A stretch of 64,000 nucleotides of DNA from Merluccius polli (lineage: Eukaryota; Chordata; Actinopteri; Gadiformes; Merlucciidae): contig JAOPHQ010000932.1 in the NCBI GenBank assembly GCA_030340625.1, positions 19,990 to 83,989 of the forward strand. Reading direction: 5' to 3'. The first letter of the stretch is position 1. Each line of letters begins with the position of its first letter. This document shows positions 38,275 through 51,400 of the stretch, piece by piece. The translations under genes were made by a program, and so were the position numbers. The notes beneath the pieces are model-generated. The model was given only the letters and a program-made list of their open reading frames with translations, made no database searches and was not told the origin of the DNA.

Positions 38275-39175
38275 GTAACTGGTATGTAACTGGTATGTAA
38301 ATGGTGTGTAATTGGTATGTAATTGGTATGTAAATGACATGTAGCTGGTATGTAAATGGAATGTAACTGGTATCTAAATGGCATGTAACTGGGATGTAAA
38401 TGGAATGTAACTGGTACGCAAATGGAGTGTAACTGTGATGTAAATGGAATATAACTGGTATGTAAATGGAATGTAACTGGGATATAAATGGAATGTAACT
38501 GGGATGTAAATGGAATGTAACTGGGATGTAAATGGAATGTAACTGTGATGTAAATGGAATGTAACTGTGATGTAAATGGAATGTAACTGGTATGTAACTG
38601 GTACGTAAATGGAATGTAACTGGGATGTAAATGGAATGTAACTGTGATGTAAATGGAATGTAAGTGGGATGTAAATGGAATGTAACTGGGATGTAACTGG
38701 TATGTAAATGGAATGTAACTGGGTTGTAAATGGAATGTAACTGGGATGTAACTGGTATGTAAATGGAATGTAACTGGTACGTAAATGGAATGCAACTGGG
38801 ATGTAAATGGAATGTAACTAGTATGTAAATGATATGTATCTGGGATGTAAATGGAATGTAGGTGGTATATAAATGGGATGTTGCTATGTAAATAGGATGT
38901 AATGTAACTGCTATGTAATAAGACGTAACTGGTATGTAAATGGTATGTCTGCTCTTGATTGTCTCCGTTCTGTCTCGACCCCATGGGAACGGAGCGGTTG
39001 TCATCTTGCCCTCTGATCTAGGGCCGCTGTTTGCTGGCGGAAGCCAATCTCTCATTCCATCAGGCTGACAGTAACGGTGGTGGGGGAGGTGATGAGAGCG
39101 GCAAATGCAATGTAACTGGTATGTAAATAGGATGTAACTGGTATGTAAATGTTATGTAACTGGTATGTAAATGGT
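38275..39175 (+). repeat. ~22-bp minisatellite (tgtaactggtatgtaaatgg)
   Basis: About 33 diverged copies, interrupted by the second copy of the 150-bp segment. Confidence 0.93.
38949..39099 (+). repeat. ~150-bp direct duplication, copy 2
   Basis: Differs from copy 1 at only a few positions (cgccc/tgccc, tctggctgagtg/tcaggctgacag). It is embedded in the 22-bp array. Confidence 0.92.
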
Positions 39176-39475
39176 TTCAGCTTTGCGGTTGTAGAGGTCA
39201 GGTTGAGCCTAAAGGTAAAGCTGTTAATCTGACATGTCTGAACCTCTCAGACATGTCATAGAAATCCCTCATTTGACAGCTGAAAATAAAACCTTGTTGA
39301 TGGTCATGCATAACACAGGTCTTATGTTAAAAGGTGAAATCATAGGTAGCCAAGTAGGTAACAACAAAGGATACAACTTCTAAAGACATAGAAATAATGT
39401 ATTTTTACATTACCTGTATTCCACTCTTCAGTTGGACAGAAGTTGGCGTCCTGTCCCCATATCCACACTAAGACG

Positions 39476-39640
39476 TGTTTAGTAGATGATCTGGAGTAGA
39501 CCACTTGTTGAGTAGATGATATGGAGTAGACCACTTGTTTAGTAGACCACTTGTTGAGTAGATGATCTGGAGTAGACCACTTGTTTAGTAGACCACTTGT
39601 TGAGTAGATGATATGGAGTAGACCACTTGTTTAGTAGATG
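39476..39640 (+). repeat. 30-bp repeat (agtagaccacttgttgagta)
   Basis: About six full or partial copies with gatgatctgg/gatgatatgg ends. Confidence 0.88.
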
Positions 39641-39844
39641 ATCATCCAAATCCAAGATTCTTCCATTTACCAAATGAGTCGTCAAGGAAATGTTTCAATC
39701 TCAGATGACTAAAAGCTAAGCCGCATCCTTTCCTGCTTAAACCACTTTGAGTCACGGTTCAAGTCAACTTTCTCTTTTCTCCGATACATAAAACGCCTTC
39801 TTCTCCAATTCCCAAGTCTCTTGGATTCAGTCCTCACGTTACCG

Positions 39845-40165
39845 GGACTGAGAGCCTGGGTCTCCGGACCAAGATTCTGGGTCTCCGGACCGAGAATCTG
39901 GGTCTCCGGACCAAGAGCCTTGGTCTCCGGACCAAGAGCCTGGGTCTCAGTCTCCGGACCAAGAGCCTGGGTCTCCGGACCGAGAGCCTGGGTCTCAGTC
40001 TCCGGACCAAGAGGCTGGGTCTCCGGACCGAGAGGCTGGGTCTCCGGACCGAGAGCCTGGGTCTCCGGACCGAGAGCCTGGGTCTCCGGACCGAGAGGCT
40101 GGGTCTCCGGACCGAGAGGCTGGGTCTCCGGACTGAGATCCTGGGTCTCCGGACTGAGAGCTCAT
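39845..40165 (+). repeat. 21-bp minisatellite
   Basis: About 15 copies of gggtctccggaccgagagcc plus t. Open frames on both strands are repeat translation. Confidence 0.93.
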
Positions 40166-40793
40166 CTATCTCAGCCCAGATCTGAGAAAGCCTCGACACG
40201 AACGTGAAGTTTGGTACCTACATAACTGATCTTCCTACTAACTTATCTCCATACATAAATTATCTCCATACATAACTCACCTTCCGCGTCTGTGACGGCT
40301 AAATTGCGCCTCTGTCTCGATAAGCAGGAGCAATTTTACTAATGTTTCCCTGATCAAAACGGAAGATTACAGATTTTTATACAATTTCACGTCCCACCCC
40401 TTTATTGTGTTGGACGGGTCTGGATGGGTGTGTTATTGTGTTGGACGGGTCCACTGGAGGCGTCCTCAGGGGCTTTCCTGTTCTCTCAGTTTCCTTTTTT
40501 TCACATGCGATGGTGGGGGGGGGGACGTGGTTATGAAATGTCCTGATGCGAGCATGACAACGTCATGAGCATTTTTATTTTATTTTTTTTTGGCAAAATG
40601 AAATTAAAATTGAAGAATAACTTCACCATACACCATTATTCATTATCTGTTAAGGTCATATGTCTATTTATGAGTAGGCCTCAGAATGAGCTATCTTTTA
40701 TGTTTAAATCCTCCAAAATTAGTGTAATGTCTGCAATGTAACTGTCCATTTGGCTGAAGTTGTGGTTTTAATAAATCATTGACATTTAGGCCT

Positions 40794-40849
40794 ACATTTA
40801 CATTTAGGGCATTTAGCACGCTTTTGTCCAAAGCGACTTACAATAAGTA
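40794..40849 (+). repeat. Dispersed teleost repeat fragment
   Basis: catttacatttagggcattt then agcacgcttttgtccaaagc, gacttacaataagta. The reverse complement of the same sequence is at 1082-1137. It resembles a tail found throughout fish genomes; the parent family is not resolved. Confidence 0.6.
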
Positions 40850-41487
40850 GCCTACATTTCTTCATTTCTTTAGAAGAAATGAAACTATATATGGCTGTAC
40901 AGTAAGGATGTCAATACAACAGGTTTAAAGCACTCATAATTAACCCATTCCTCGTGTACAACAAAGATAGCTAGGGTAAGATGCTACACAATGCTAAGTA
41001 CTATTGTTAAGTACCAGGACCAGTAAATAAGTAAATCCAAGTGGATATTGGCTTTAGTGAAGACCTGCAACTTTAATTTTGAAACAATCTTGGCCACTTC
41101 ATACATAAGCAAAATACACTTAATTGTTGCTATTAACAAATACCAAGACAGTAATTAATAACCAATAGAGCAAGAGCAACACATCTAAGCAAATTCCCAT
41201 AACTTTTCCCAGTCCAAATGTTGTTGTTGTTGTTCAGCTGCCAGATCATTGCTGCAGACTCCAACGCCTCTACGACTGTAATATTAGTTCCCAGGCTTTG
41301 TAATCTCTGGTCTTGGCCTACGGTTGCAGAAACAGCTGGGAGCCATCTTTTTGATGAAGAAAATATTATTTATTGCCAGAATTCATTTTTTCTTTCCCGA
41401 TAAAGCTGCTGTAGGTAAGATTCAAGAGTTGTAAAGAGATAGAGGAGAAGAGAGCCAGCCTTTGACAGATTTTAAGCTTTTTTAAAC

Positions 41488-41695
41488 ATCCCCTCCCTCT
41501 CTGCTCCCTCCCCCCTCCCTCTCTGCTCCCTCCCTCCCTCTCTGCTCTCTCCCTCCCTCTCTGCTCCCTTCCTCCCTCTCTGCTTCCTCCCTCCCTCTCT
41601 GCTCCCTCCCTCCCTCTCTGCTCCCTCCCTCCCTCTCTGCTTCCTCCCTCCCTCTCTGCTCCCTCCCTCCCTCTCTGCTCCCTCCCTCCCTACGT
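41488..41695 (+). repeat. Pyrimidine-rich 19-20-bp array
   Basis: About 11 copies of ctccctccctccctctctg plus c. Nearly pure C/T on one strand for about 200 bp. Confidence 0.93.
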
Positions 41696-42650
41696 TTCCT
41701 CGCCATTGAGAAGTGTTGCATTCACACACCTGTGATGACAGGCGAGATATGATTCCCCGAACCAATCAGGGAAGAGATGCCCTGATTGGTCAGAAATGAT
41801 CCGGGAGCGGTCTCAGATCTAAATGGTCTCATACAGAGGCAGGCGCTTTCAACTCCAAACGGATATTCTCACAGCGCATTTCACTCACTAATAGCTGACA
41901 TGGCATTTCTAACAAAATACACTCAAATTATAGCTCTTAAATCTTACCGACAGCACCTTTTATCTCCATGATTCAATGACATTTCTCTGCATTCTTGTAG
42001 TACGAGGCAACCCAATATGCTGTAAAATATCCATGAATAATAGATAATATAATGCTGTACAAGCGCGTCAGTTTGGTTTTAGAAGTGGTGGGGACAATAA
42101 CCATAAGCTTGAGTGTGGTTTGAAAAGTGCTGGGGACCCTTATGTAAGCTATTCATCCATTCAACGCTGCATTACAATATGCTCTACAGTGTGTTGTCAA
42201 GTGTTGAAAATCCTATTTGAACAATAAAAGTTGAAAACCACAGTTTGTGTTTTGGCTAGTTTTGCAAACGGCGTTGGACACACCAGGGTATTGGCTCGGG
42301 ATGTGTAATACTAATACACATAGGACAAAGAACAGTGTTGGCAATTTAACACTTCTCTTGACATCAACAAAGTTTACCAGACAAACAATGCCAGACTGTA
42401 AAGGGGGTACGAAATGAAACGAGATACTGAGCATCAGCCTTTTGAAGAAGAGCAAGGGCTGCTGGTACTATGTTATGCTGCATTAAAAAACGGAAAAAAA
42501 ACAAGCGCCCAGAGGAGAATTGCATCTGCCAAATCCTCACCACCAGTAAAGTATCACTCACGAAGGACCAATGTAGACTTCACTTGTTACAACATCATAT
42601 AAGCAAATTGCCTGCAAATAAAATCCCCTACAGTTTAGGATAATCACACA

Positions 42651-43280
42651 TAGTCCTGGGGCTGATTCTCTAAATTTGGGTTGTACTCCACTTGGAGTCA
42701 ATCATAAGTTTGATGATATTTTCTGTTTATTTGGTCCCTGAGCTTCATATTTCAAGACATTACCCCTCACAAAAAGTGTCCAAAAGACCCTAACTGAGCC
42801 ATTTAAAAAAACACCCTTCCGCGCCATTTCGCGTATTGCCCATTTTCATTTTATTTTTTGGTAATCTTGTCTAAACACTTTAAAGTTATATTTTAATCTG
42901 TTATTATATTGCCCAAACCCCCAAAATGCAAAAAAGAGTCAAAAAGAGAGACCACAGGTACGCAATCATAACAACAATGGCCCAAAACGCTTTATTTTGG
43001 CCGTCCAGACAGCTGCATTGTTAGGAAACAGGCGATTTGAACTGATACTATCTGTAAAGTCTCCCTTGAGTGGCGTGCAAGGCGCTTGTAAATACAATGT
43101 ATTGGGACAGCATCCCCCCCCCCCCCCCACCCCCCGACAGTCTCAACCCTACCCCAGCAAAGCACACACACATAGCGGCCTACACTCTGTGGACAGCACC
43201 CTCCCACACCCCCCGACAGTCACACACTTACCCCAGCAATGCAGACACACACACATAGGCTACCTACACTTAGCCCAGCA

Positions 43281-43350
<70 letters not shown>

Positions 43351-43651
43351 GCTACCTGCACTTACCCCAGCAAAGCACACACACATAGCGGCCTACACTC
43401 TGTGGACAGCACCCTCCCACACCCCCCGACAGTCACACACTTACCCCAGCAATGCAGACACACACACATAGGCTACCTGCACTTACCCCAGCAAAGGTCA
43501 CCCATAGGCGGCCTACGCTGACCCCCAGCAAAGCACACACACACATAGGCTACCTACACTTACCCCCAGCAATACACACACACATAGGCTACCTACACTT
43601 ACCCCCAGCAATGCACACACACATGGGCTACCTACACTTACCCCCAGCAAT

Positions 43652-43745
<94 letters not shown>

Positions 43746-43811
43746 GCTACCTACACTTACCCCCAGCAATACACACACACACATAGGCTACCTACACTTA
43801 CCCCCAGCAAT

Positions 43812-43869
<58 letters not shown>

Positions 43870-44086
43870 GCTACCTACACTTACCCCCAGCAATACACAC
43901 ACACACATAGGCTACCTACACTTACCCCCAGCAATGCACACACACATGGGCTACCTACAATTACCCCAGCAAAGGTCACCCATAGGTGGCTTACACTCTG
44001 AGTTCAGCGACCCCCCCCGACAGTCACACCATTACCCCAGCAAAGCACACACACAGGCGGCCTCCACTCTGAGGACAGCACCCCCC

Positions 44087-44119
<33 letters not shown>

Positions 44120-44187
44120 GGACAGTCACACCATTACCCCAGCAATGCACACACACACATAGGCTACCTACACTTACCCCCAGCAAT

Positions 44188-44235
<48 letters not shown>

Positions 44236-45236
44236 GCTACCTACACTTACCCCCCAGCAATACACACACACATAGGCTACCTACACTTACCCCCAGCAAT
44301 GCACACACACATGGGCTACCTACAATTACCCCAGCAAAGGTCATAGGCGGCTTACACTCTGAGTTCAGCGACCCCCCCGACAGTCACACACTTAGCCCAG
44401 CAAAGCACACCCATAGGCGGCCCACACTGTGAGGTAAGCACCCCCCCGACAGTCACACACTTGGCCCAGCAAAGCACACCCATAGGCGGCCCACACTGTG
44501 AGGACAGCACCCCCCCCGACAGTCACACACTTGGCCCAGCAAAGCACACCCATAGGCGGCTTACACTTAGCCCAGCAAAGCACACACACAGGCGGCCTAC
44601 ACTCTGACGACAGCACCCCTCCCACCCCCAGACAGTCACACCATTACCCCAGCAAAGCACACCCATAGGCGGCCCACACTGTGAGGACAGTTTGAGTGCA
44701 GTTTGACTTGTGTACACTGTGCAGTACCGTACATACCTGTATTCTGAAAACCTCTTTATTTCTGAATTAATGTGTAATATGCATTTAATATGCATTAGCA
44801 GTAGACAGCATGCAGCAAATAATTATGAATGTTTTTAGATTTTAGTGTGCTAGTATTTCTCGAATATGGAAATTACTCATTTTTTCCCTCATATTTGCAA
44901 TAATATGGTTTAAAAAGCAACACAATGCAGTATTATTTCTTTTTAATAAATGTATAATAGTTTCTGGTGACTTTCATAACCAAATCATAACTGTATCACC
45001 ATGACTTGAAAGTTCTGAAGCCAAATGGTGAAAATCGCCACAATGCGAAATTGCGCGGAAGGGTGTTTTTTTAAATGGCTCAGTTGGGGTCTTTTGGACA
45101 CTTTTTGTGAGGGGTAATGTCTTGAAATATGAAGCTCAGGGACCAAATAAACAGAAAATATCATCAAACTTATGATTGACTCCAAGTGGAGTAAAGGTGA
45201 TTTTTAAGGCCCTTCTGAGAATCAGCCCCAGGACTA
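42651..45236. mobile_element. Long-inverted-repeat element nested in the hAT-like copy 1
   Basis: Arms of about 190 bp (42651-42845 and 45040-45236) are inverted copies. They start TAGTCCTGGGGCTGATTCTC and include tggagtcaatcataagtttg, tttggtccctgagcttcata and ggcgcggaa-type sequence. Ends reading TA-GTCC...GGAC-TA would fit a TA target. No coding capacity; the class is unassigned. Confidence 0.7.
43110..44690 (+). repeat. Compound satellite: CA tracts alternating with ggctacctacacttaccccc
   Basis: About 20 copies of taggctacctacacttaccc / ccagcaatgcacacacac and related tggacagcaccc blocks, separated by (CA)n of varying length. Confidence 0.92.
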
Positions 45237-45991
45237 ACAGGTTATGCGAGAACATATTTATGTTAGGATACCAGGCTCCAAGTCTAACGTGACATATCTC
45301 AACCAGACAAAACAACCGCATTGGCATAGGAATCGCACCGTGTGTACTATAGCTGCAATCTGTATAATGCATACTAGCTGGAGCACCAACCAGAATCAGA
45401 TCACAATCTGAGGAAACATTGTTACACAAACTGATAGCAGCAAATATGATTCACTTTCGCCCACTCCCAATTAGTTAACACTGTAACCACAAACAATTTG
45501 GCAACAACGTGGCGTCGCCTAGCCTGCCTCTGCTGAGGAAACATTGTTACAAACTGTTAGGAATAGTTACCTTGTACATTTTTGAGGAGTCGACTTTCTC
45601 GACGCTTGTCGTCTTCAATGCTGCTGCGAAGTGCAAAGTGTCTGTAAAACAACTATTAGGCTGCCGTCCAGAAAAGAGACAGCCTGCCAACTGCCAAGTG
45701 TAGGCCTGCTGGAATGAATGCCCACAGGTGCGCGCACCATGCGACGAGATACTGATGATCACAATCCCCTCCCCCTCATTTGCTCCGAGTCCACACACAG
45801 CCGGTGTGCATGCTGTGAGGATGTCATCGTGCGCATCGCATGATTTAGACTTGACGGTTTTGGTTGAGTATGTGGGGATTTTTTCGGTCGCAATTGGTTT
45901 GCACATTTTTAAAAGTGGTGGGGACAAAATTCAAATTATAAATAGTGGTGGGGACATGTCCCCCCCGTCCCCCCCGTAATCTACGCCTATG

Positions 45992-46230
45992 ATGCTGTAT
46001 TATATCCATGAGTAATACATAATGTAATGCTGTATTATATCCATGAGGAATAGATAATATAATGCTGTATTATATCCATGATGAATAGATAATATAATGC
46101 TGTATTATATCAATAAGTAATAGCTAATATAATGCTGTATTATATCAATGAGTAAAAGATAATATAATGCTGTATTATATCCATGAGTAATACATAATGT
46201 AATGCTGTATTATATCTATACAATACATAA
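45992..46230 (+). repeat. 35-bp A/T-rich repeat
   Basis: About six copies of atgctgtattatatccatga plus gtaatagataatata. One further unit (42017-42051) lies on the other side of the hAT-like insertion. Confidence 0.9.
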
Positions 46231-47594
46231 TTTATCCATGAGTAATATGTTGTAACAAACAGAAGTCATGGGAATGGTGGAGCTGGAACTTTAAAACTGA
46301 ATGCTTGTGTACTTCAATCACATGTTCCCCTTCCCCGAAAAGGGAAGTGAACCAACATACTTTTAATATACCCTGAGAATGTACCAATCTGAGATGGTCA
46401 GTGGCATTTCTACTATATATATAAACCTTTACAAAAGTATACGGTATATATATAGCTAGTAAATATACAAAAGTATGAGGCAATCTTAACAAGTCAGTAT
46501 GGCCAGTAAATTAAAAAGTAATTCTGCAGTTGATTCTCACAACAGTCACATCACATTTTCACCCCAGTGTTGTTGTTTTGCCACATTTAACCTCGGGGGG
46601 ATGACTCCATAATGAGGGCAGGTCTTAAAGGATCACATGTTCACTAACCTGCTTCTTTCTACCTTTAGCTCCTCCTAATAAGATCACTTCACTTTATCTT
46701 TACATTCACTGCTGTGCTTATATGCTTGGCAAAAGTACTATACAGTACACACCACTTTAGGTTAGGGGATGTTTTTATTCAAGTACACAACAACACCCCA
46801 AATGACCCAAATAAATAAAACAGTTTGTTGAATCCTAAAAAAAAATGTGTCAAAGCGAAAACCGGGGAACCGAGTTTCCTTGCATAGCCAGCTGGACTAT
46901 TTACTTCTAAGTGTTTTGAGGTCAGAGGTGGACAATTAGTCACGTTCAACATATAACAGTCTCTTCAGAGGATTCACTCATTCACATCCCTCAGGTTGTG
47001 CTAATTATAAACTCTACTATGGACTGGAGCACTTTCTGACGCTCATCATAACTTATCCACCCTAAACAACATTTATTACTTACAAGTTGTATAACTCTTA
47101 TGCATAAGATCCCCTCGTAGAAACCAAGGTGATCTTTGCTACTGCAGTTAAGATGGCTGCCGTAGGAAGCCAGACTGGTGAGAGTAGCAGCTTACTGGTT
47201 TATTATAGTGTATCATATTATTATAGTTTGTTGACTGGTGAGAGCAGCTTGGTGATATTTTATTCAGCCAATAAATGTCCTGTGTCCTTGTGGTCATTGC
47301 TTTGGCATATTGCTTTTAAATTACTTCCAATGATGGTTCTCTACTTAAAGATGGTTCTGATGGCTCTCTCTACTTAAATATGGTTAGAAGCTTTTAAAGG
47401 CTTCTTCCTCTTCAGCTTTCAAAATGATGCTGTATCATAAATGCCATGAACATGGATGTTGATGTCACCACAGTCTGGATTTCAATTTTCGGACAAAGAG
47501 AAGCACAGCGTATCCATTCGCTTCTGTTTCAATCAACAGATCATTTCCTATAGTCGTCCATGTTTCCGCTTGTGTCAGAGTCCTGGAAAACATC
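46231..47594. other. ankrd33 downstream region, no gene seen
   Basis: A/T-rich unique-looking sequence. It probably contains the ankrd33 3' UTR; minus-strand AATAAA candidates lie near 47200, 47260 and 46773. Nothing else was recognised. Confidence 0.5.
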
Positions 47595-48412
47595 TCAATG
47601 GCTCTGCTTTTTCTTTGATTTACGCTTACGTTCTTTAATCTTTTTATCCTGCTCCTCCTTCTCCTTCTCCTGTTTCTTCTTCTCCTTCTTCTTCTCCTCT
47701 TTTGCCTCTTTGTACTTCCAGATGGGAGGCTCCAGGTAACCCTTCTGCTTCTTCTTCTTCTCTTTCTTTGGAGTGGGCTCCGCAGATCTGGTCACCTCTA
47801 TCCTGGGGACGCAGTCTGTCGGGAAGATGCTGTTCTGCCGCATTATGCTGTGGGACATGAAGTTCTTGACGCCCGCAGTGGTACTCTCCCTCTGCTCCTG
47901 GCAGCAGGACGTCAGGGACACCGAGTGGCTGGAGCGGGGCGAGGCCGAGGCGACGGAGCCATTGCTGTGGCACACGCTGTTCTCCTCCAGCTCCTTCCTG
48001 CTGTGCCTGGTCAGCAGCTCCGCCACCGTCAGCCGCCGCCTGCCGATCTCTGGCGGGCTGGTGGGGCAGAGAGGACGGCAGGCTGTGGCCACCAGCGGAC
48101 TGTGGATGCTGGTGGTGATGCGCACCAAGTGGTCCATCACTCCGTTGTCCTGGGGGTCGTGGGGGAAGGTGATGGTGAAGGTGTCCTTGAGCTTCTGACT
48201 CAGCTTCTGGCTGGCCGTTTTGGAGGCGGTGGCTCTGGCCACCAGGTCCCGCAGGTCTGGCCACTCGGGGACGTAGCTCTCGCAGAACTGCTCGGCCACC
48301 GGATGGGCCTGGAGACGTCGCAGCCGGTTCATAGTCTCAAACCGTCCGGTCTTTAAGACCCAGTCCTTCAAACCCTTCCCCCGGTACAGGTCCATCGCAT
48401 TTATGTCCGCAC
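47595..48412 (-). CDS. ankrd33: ankrd33 last coding exon
   Basis: Begins GADINAMDLYRGKGLKDWVL inside an ankyrin repeat, then AEQFCESYVPEWPDLRDLVA, a helical conserved block (GVMDHLVRITTSIHSPLVAT), a Ser-rich linker, and the Lys/Glu-rich tail ending KSKKKQSH. The antisense open frame (141-168 codons) is a shadow. Confidence 0.9.
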
Positions 48413-51400
48413 CTGGACATAAAAAGTTGGAGGTAAAAATTGTGATGATGTTCGGTTAAGATTCGATTCACTGATGGAATGCATCGGAAAGGCATCAATA
48501 TATTCTTCTGATACAAGGGCATCGCATTAGACAGTGAATTCAATAATAGTACACACCTGACAGTTGGCTTAACCAGACTATTCCACATTCAGTTGCATAC
48601 AGCTAATGTAGGTTTGTAAACGTGACAGTGAAAATTGTTTTTTGACTGAATACAATGTAAAAGGTTCATCGTAGTTTTGTCTTCGTTGTGTTCCATTAAC
48701 CAACTGAGCATGATTATGTCAGTATGCCAACCCATGTCAGTGACAATCAAATGTAGGCTACAGATGTAGACTACAGATCAGATGTAGGCTACAGATGTAG
48801 GCAACAGTTGTAGACTACAGATATAGGCTACAGATCAGATGTAGGCTACAGATGTAGGCAACAGATCAGATGTAGGCTACAGATGTAGGCAACAGATCAG
48901 ATGTAGGCTACAGATGTAGACTACAGATCAGATGTAGGCTACAGATGTAGACTACAGATCAGATGTAGGCTACAAATGTAGGCAACAGATGTAGACTACA
49001 GATCAGATGTAGGCTACAGATGTAGGCAACAGTTGTAGACTACAGATATAGGCTACAGATCAGATGTAGGCTACAGATGTAGGCAACAGATGTAGACTAC
49101 AGATCAGATGTAGGCTACAGATGTAGGCTATAGATGTAGGCTACAGATCAGATGTAGGCTACAGATGTAGGCATGGAGGCTCATGGTCACAAACATTTAG
49201 ATATGAGATCTGTTGACTCGTGGCTCATTGATGGCCACATGTTGTGTCTCATTATGGTTAGAGAAAACCTGTGTTGCTCATGGGCGGTCTGGCTCTTACC
49301 ATGCATTAGTAGGGCAGTGACACAGTCCTCGCGTCCCTGCAGACCTGCCTTGATGAGCGCCGTGAAGCCGCGGGGGTCCCTCAACTCCATGTCCGCGCCG
49401 GTGTAGTAGTTCATGATGTAGTTCAGGATGGTGGCAAACCCTGGATCATGAAGAAACGCCATGTCATCAATCACACCAGCACGTGAAATGTTTTGCTAAT
49501 ATAGGTAGCTTTACAGTATCGGCTAATATAGGTAACTATGTAGTGTTTAGCTAATATAGGTAGCTATATAGTGTTGGCTAATATAGGTAACTATGTGTTT
49601 AGCTAATATAGGTAGCTATATAGTGTTGGCTAATATAGTTAACTATGTAGTGTTTAGCTAATATAGGTAGCTATATAGTGTTGGCTAATATAGTTAACTA
49701 TGTAGTGTTTAGCTAATATAGGTAGCTATATAGTGTTGGCTAATATAGTTAACTATGTGTTTAGCTAATATAGGTAGCTATATAGTGTTGGCTAATATAG
49801 TTAACTATGTAGTGTTTAGCTAATATAGGTAGCTATATAGTGTTGGCTAATATAGGTAACTATGTGTTTAGCTAATATAGGTAGCTATATAGTGTTGGCT
49901 AATATAGTTAACTATGTGTTTAGCTAATATAGGTAGCTATATAGTGTTGGCTAATATAGTTAACTATGTGTTTAGCTAATATAGGTAGCTATATAGTGTT
50001 GGCTAATATAGTTAACTATGTGTTTAGCTAATATAGGTAGCTATATAGTGTTGGCTAATATAGGTAACTATGTGTTTAGCTAATATAGGTAGCTATATAG
50101 TGTTGGCTAATATAGGTAACTATGTGTTTAGCTAATATAGGTAGCTATATAGTGTTGGCTAATATAGTTAACTATGTGTTTAGCTAATATAGGTAGCTAT
50201 ATAGTGTTGGCTAATATAGTTAACTATGTAGTGTTTAGCTAATATAGGTAGCTATATAGTGTTGGCTAATATAGTTAACTATGTAGTGTTTAGGGACTGT
50301 ACGATATTTAGCGGGGGGGGAGGGCCGGTCGCCAGACGATCGGGTTAAAATTGTTCTGCCTGGCCCTCCCCCCTGGTACCTTTTTTTTTTCCGGGGCCCT
50401 CCCCCCGGCTCAAAAAAATTCTCCTAGGCCCTCCCCGCTACGTGAATCAAATAAAATTGGTCGGAAAATGACGTTTACAAGGTTAAAACGGCCACATAAG
50501 CACACATACACACACACGGGTACACACGCAGCAAGAGCAGGGGTTTATGCCACGCTGTGCCTTGAACTTGAGAATGGGGACAAGCCTGCTTTTATCAATG
50601 TTACGAGACTCCCCCAATAATTTCACAACTTGGCTGATGACATTGTACCTTATAGGCTATTATAAGACAAAACACAAACTACTGTGACTAAGAGCGACTA
50701 ATGATCACCCTGCGATTCTTGGTCTATGTGGTCAGTGGCATCAGTTTGGTTTTAGAAGTGGTGGGGACAATAACCATAAGCTTGAGTGTGGTTTGAAAAG
50801 TGCTGGGGACCCTTATGTAAGCTATTCATCCATTCAACGCTGCATTACAATATGCTCTACATTCGGCGCGATTGTCAACGGGGGGGGGGGGGGGGGGGGG
50901 GGTCCGCGGTCCGCCAGCCGCGGACCCAGCACCGGACCCGCGGACCCGGCCGCGGACTCAGCCGCAGACCCAAGTCCACACACAGCCCGTGTGCATGCTG
51001 TGAGGATGTCATCGTGCGCGCCTATCGCATGATTTAGACTTGACGGTTTCGGCAGACAACCCGTTCTCATCCCAACTCGTAATATCCTACCGACGATTTG
51101 TCACGCCCGGGGGTGGGTGTGGGGGGGGGGGGGGGTGTTCGTGATTGTCAACGGGAGGGGGGGGGGGGGGGGGACCGCGGACTGATGACGGGGTTGCGCG
51201 ATCGTAACCACTGACGGCGGGGGGGGGGGGGGGGGGGGAAATAAAAAAATAAAAAAGGTGCCGGATCCATCGTTGGAGGTCCCGGAACATATTCCGGCGT
51301 GTTCCGGCCCAAATTAAGCCCTGGATACTGATGCCAAAGGTCCCCTCCCGCGTCTGTGTGAAACGATCTGGGTTCTCATAAACCCGTTCGCGGTGGTAAG

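Larger units (their letters stand above)
42060..45991. mobile_element. Non-autonomous hAT-like element, 3.9 kb, copy 1
   Basis: Begins CAAGCGCGTCAGTTTGG and ends ACGCCTATG (reverse complement CATAGGCGTAG), with the 8-bp direct repeat ATGCTGTA on both sides (42052-42059, 45992-45999). The target is a 35-bp tandem repeat, and removing the element plus one repeat restores a perfect unit. Both ends are shared with the shorter copy at 50733-51738. No transposase frame is evident. The interior holds a second inverted-repeat element (42651-45236) and a CA-rich satellite. Confidence 0.75.

Noticed and set aside
45547..45927. 126-codon minus-strand frame at the right end of the hAT-like element, considered as a transposase remnant
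   Set aside because: No zinc-finger or hAT dimerisation motif is visible, and its right part is just the conserved non-coding terminus shared with the second copy.
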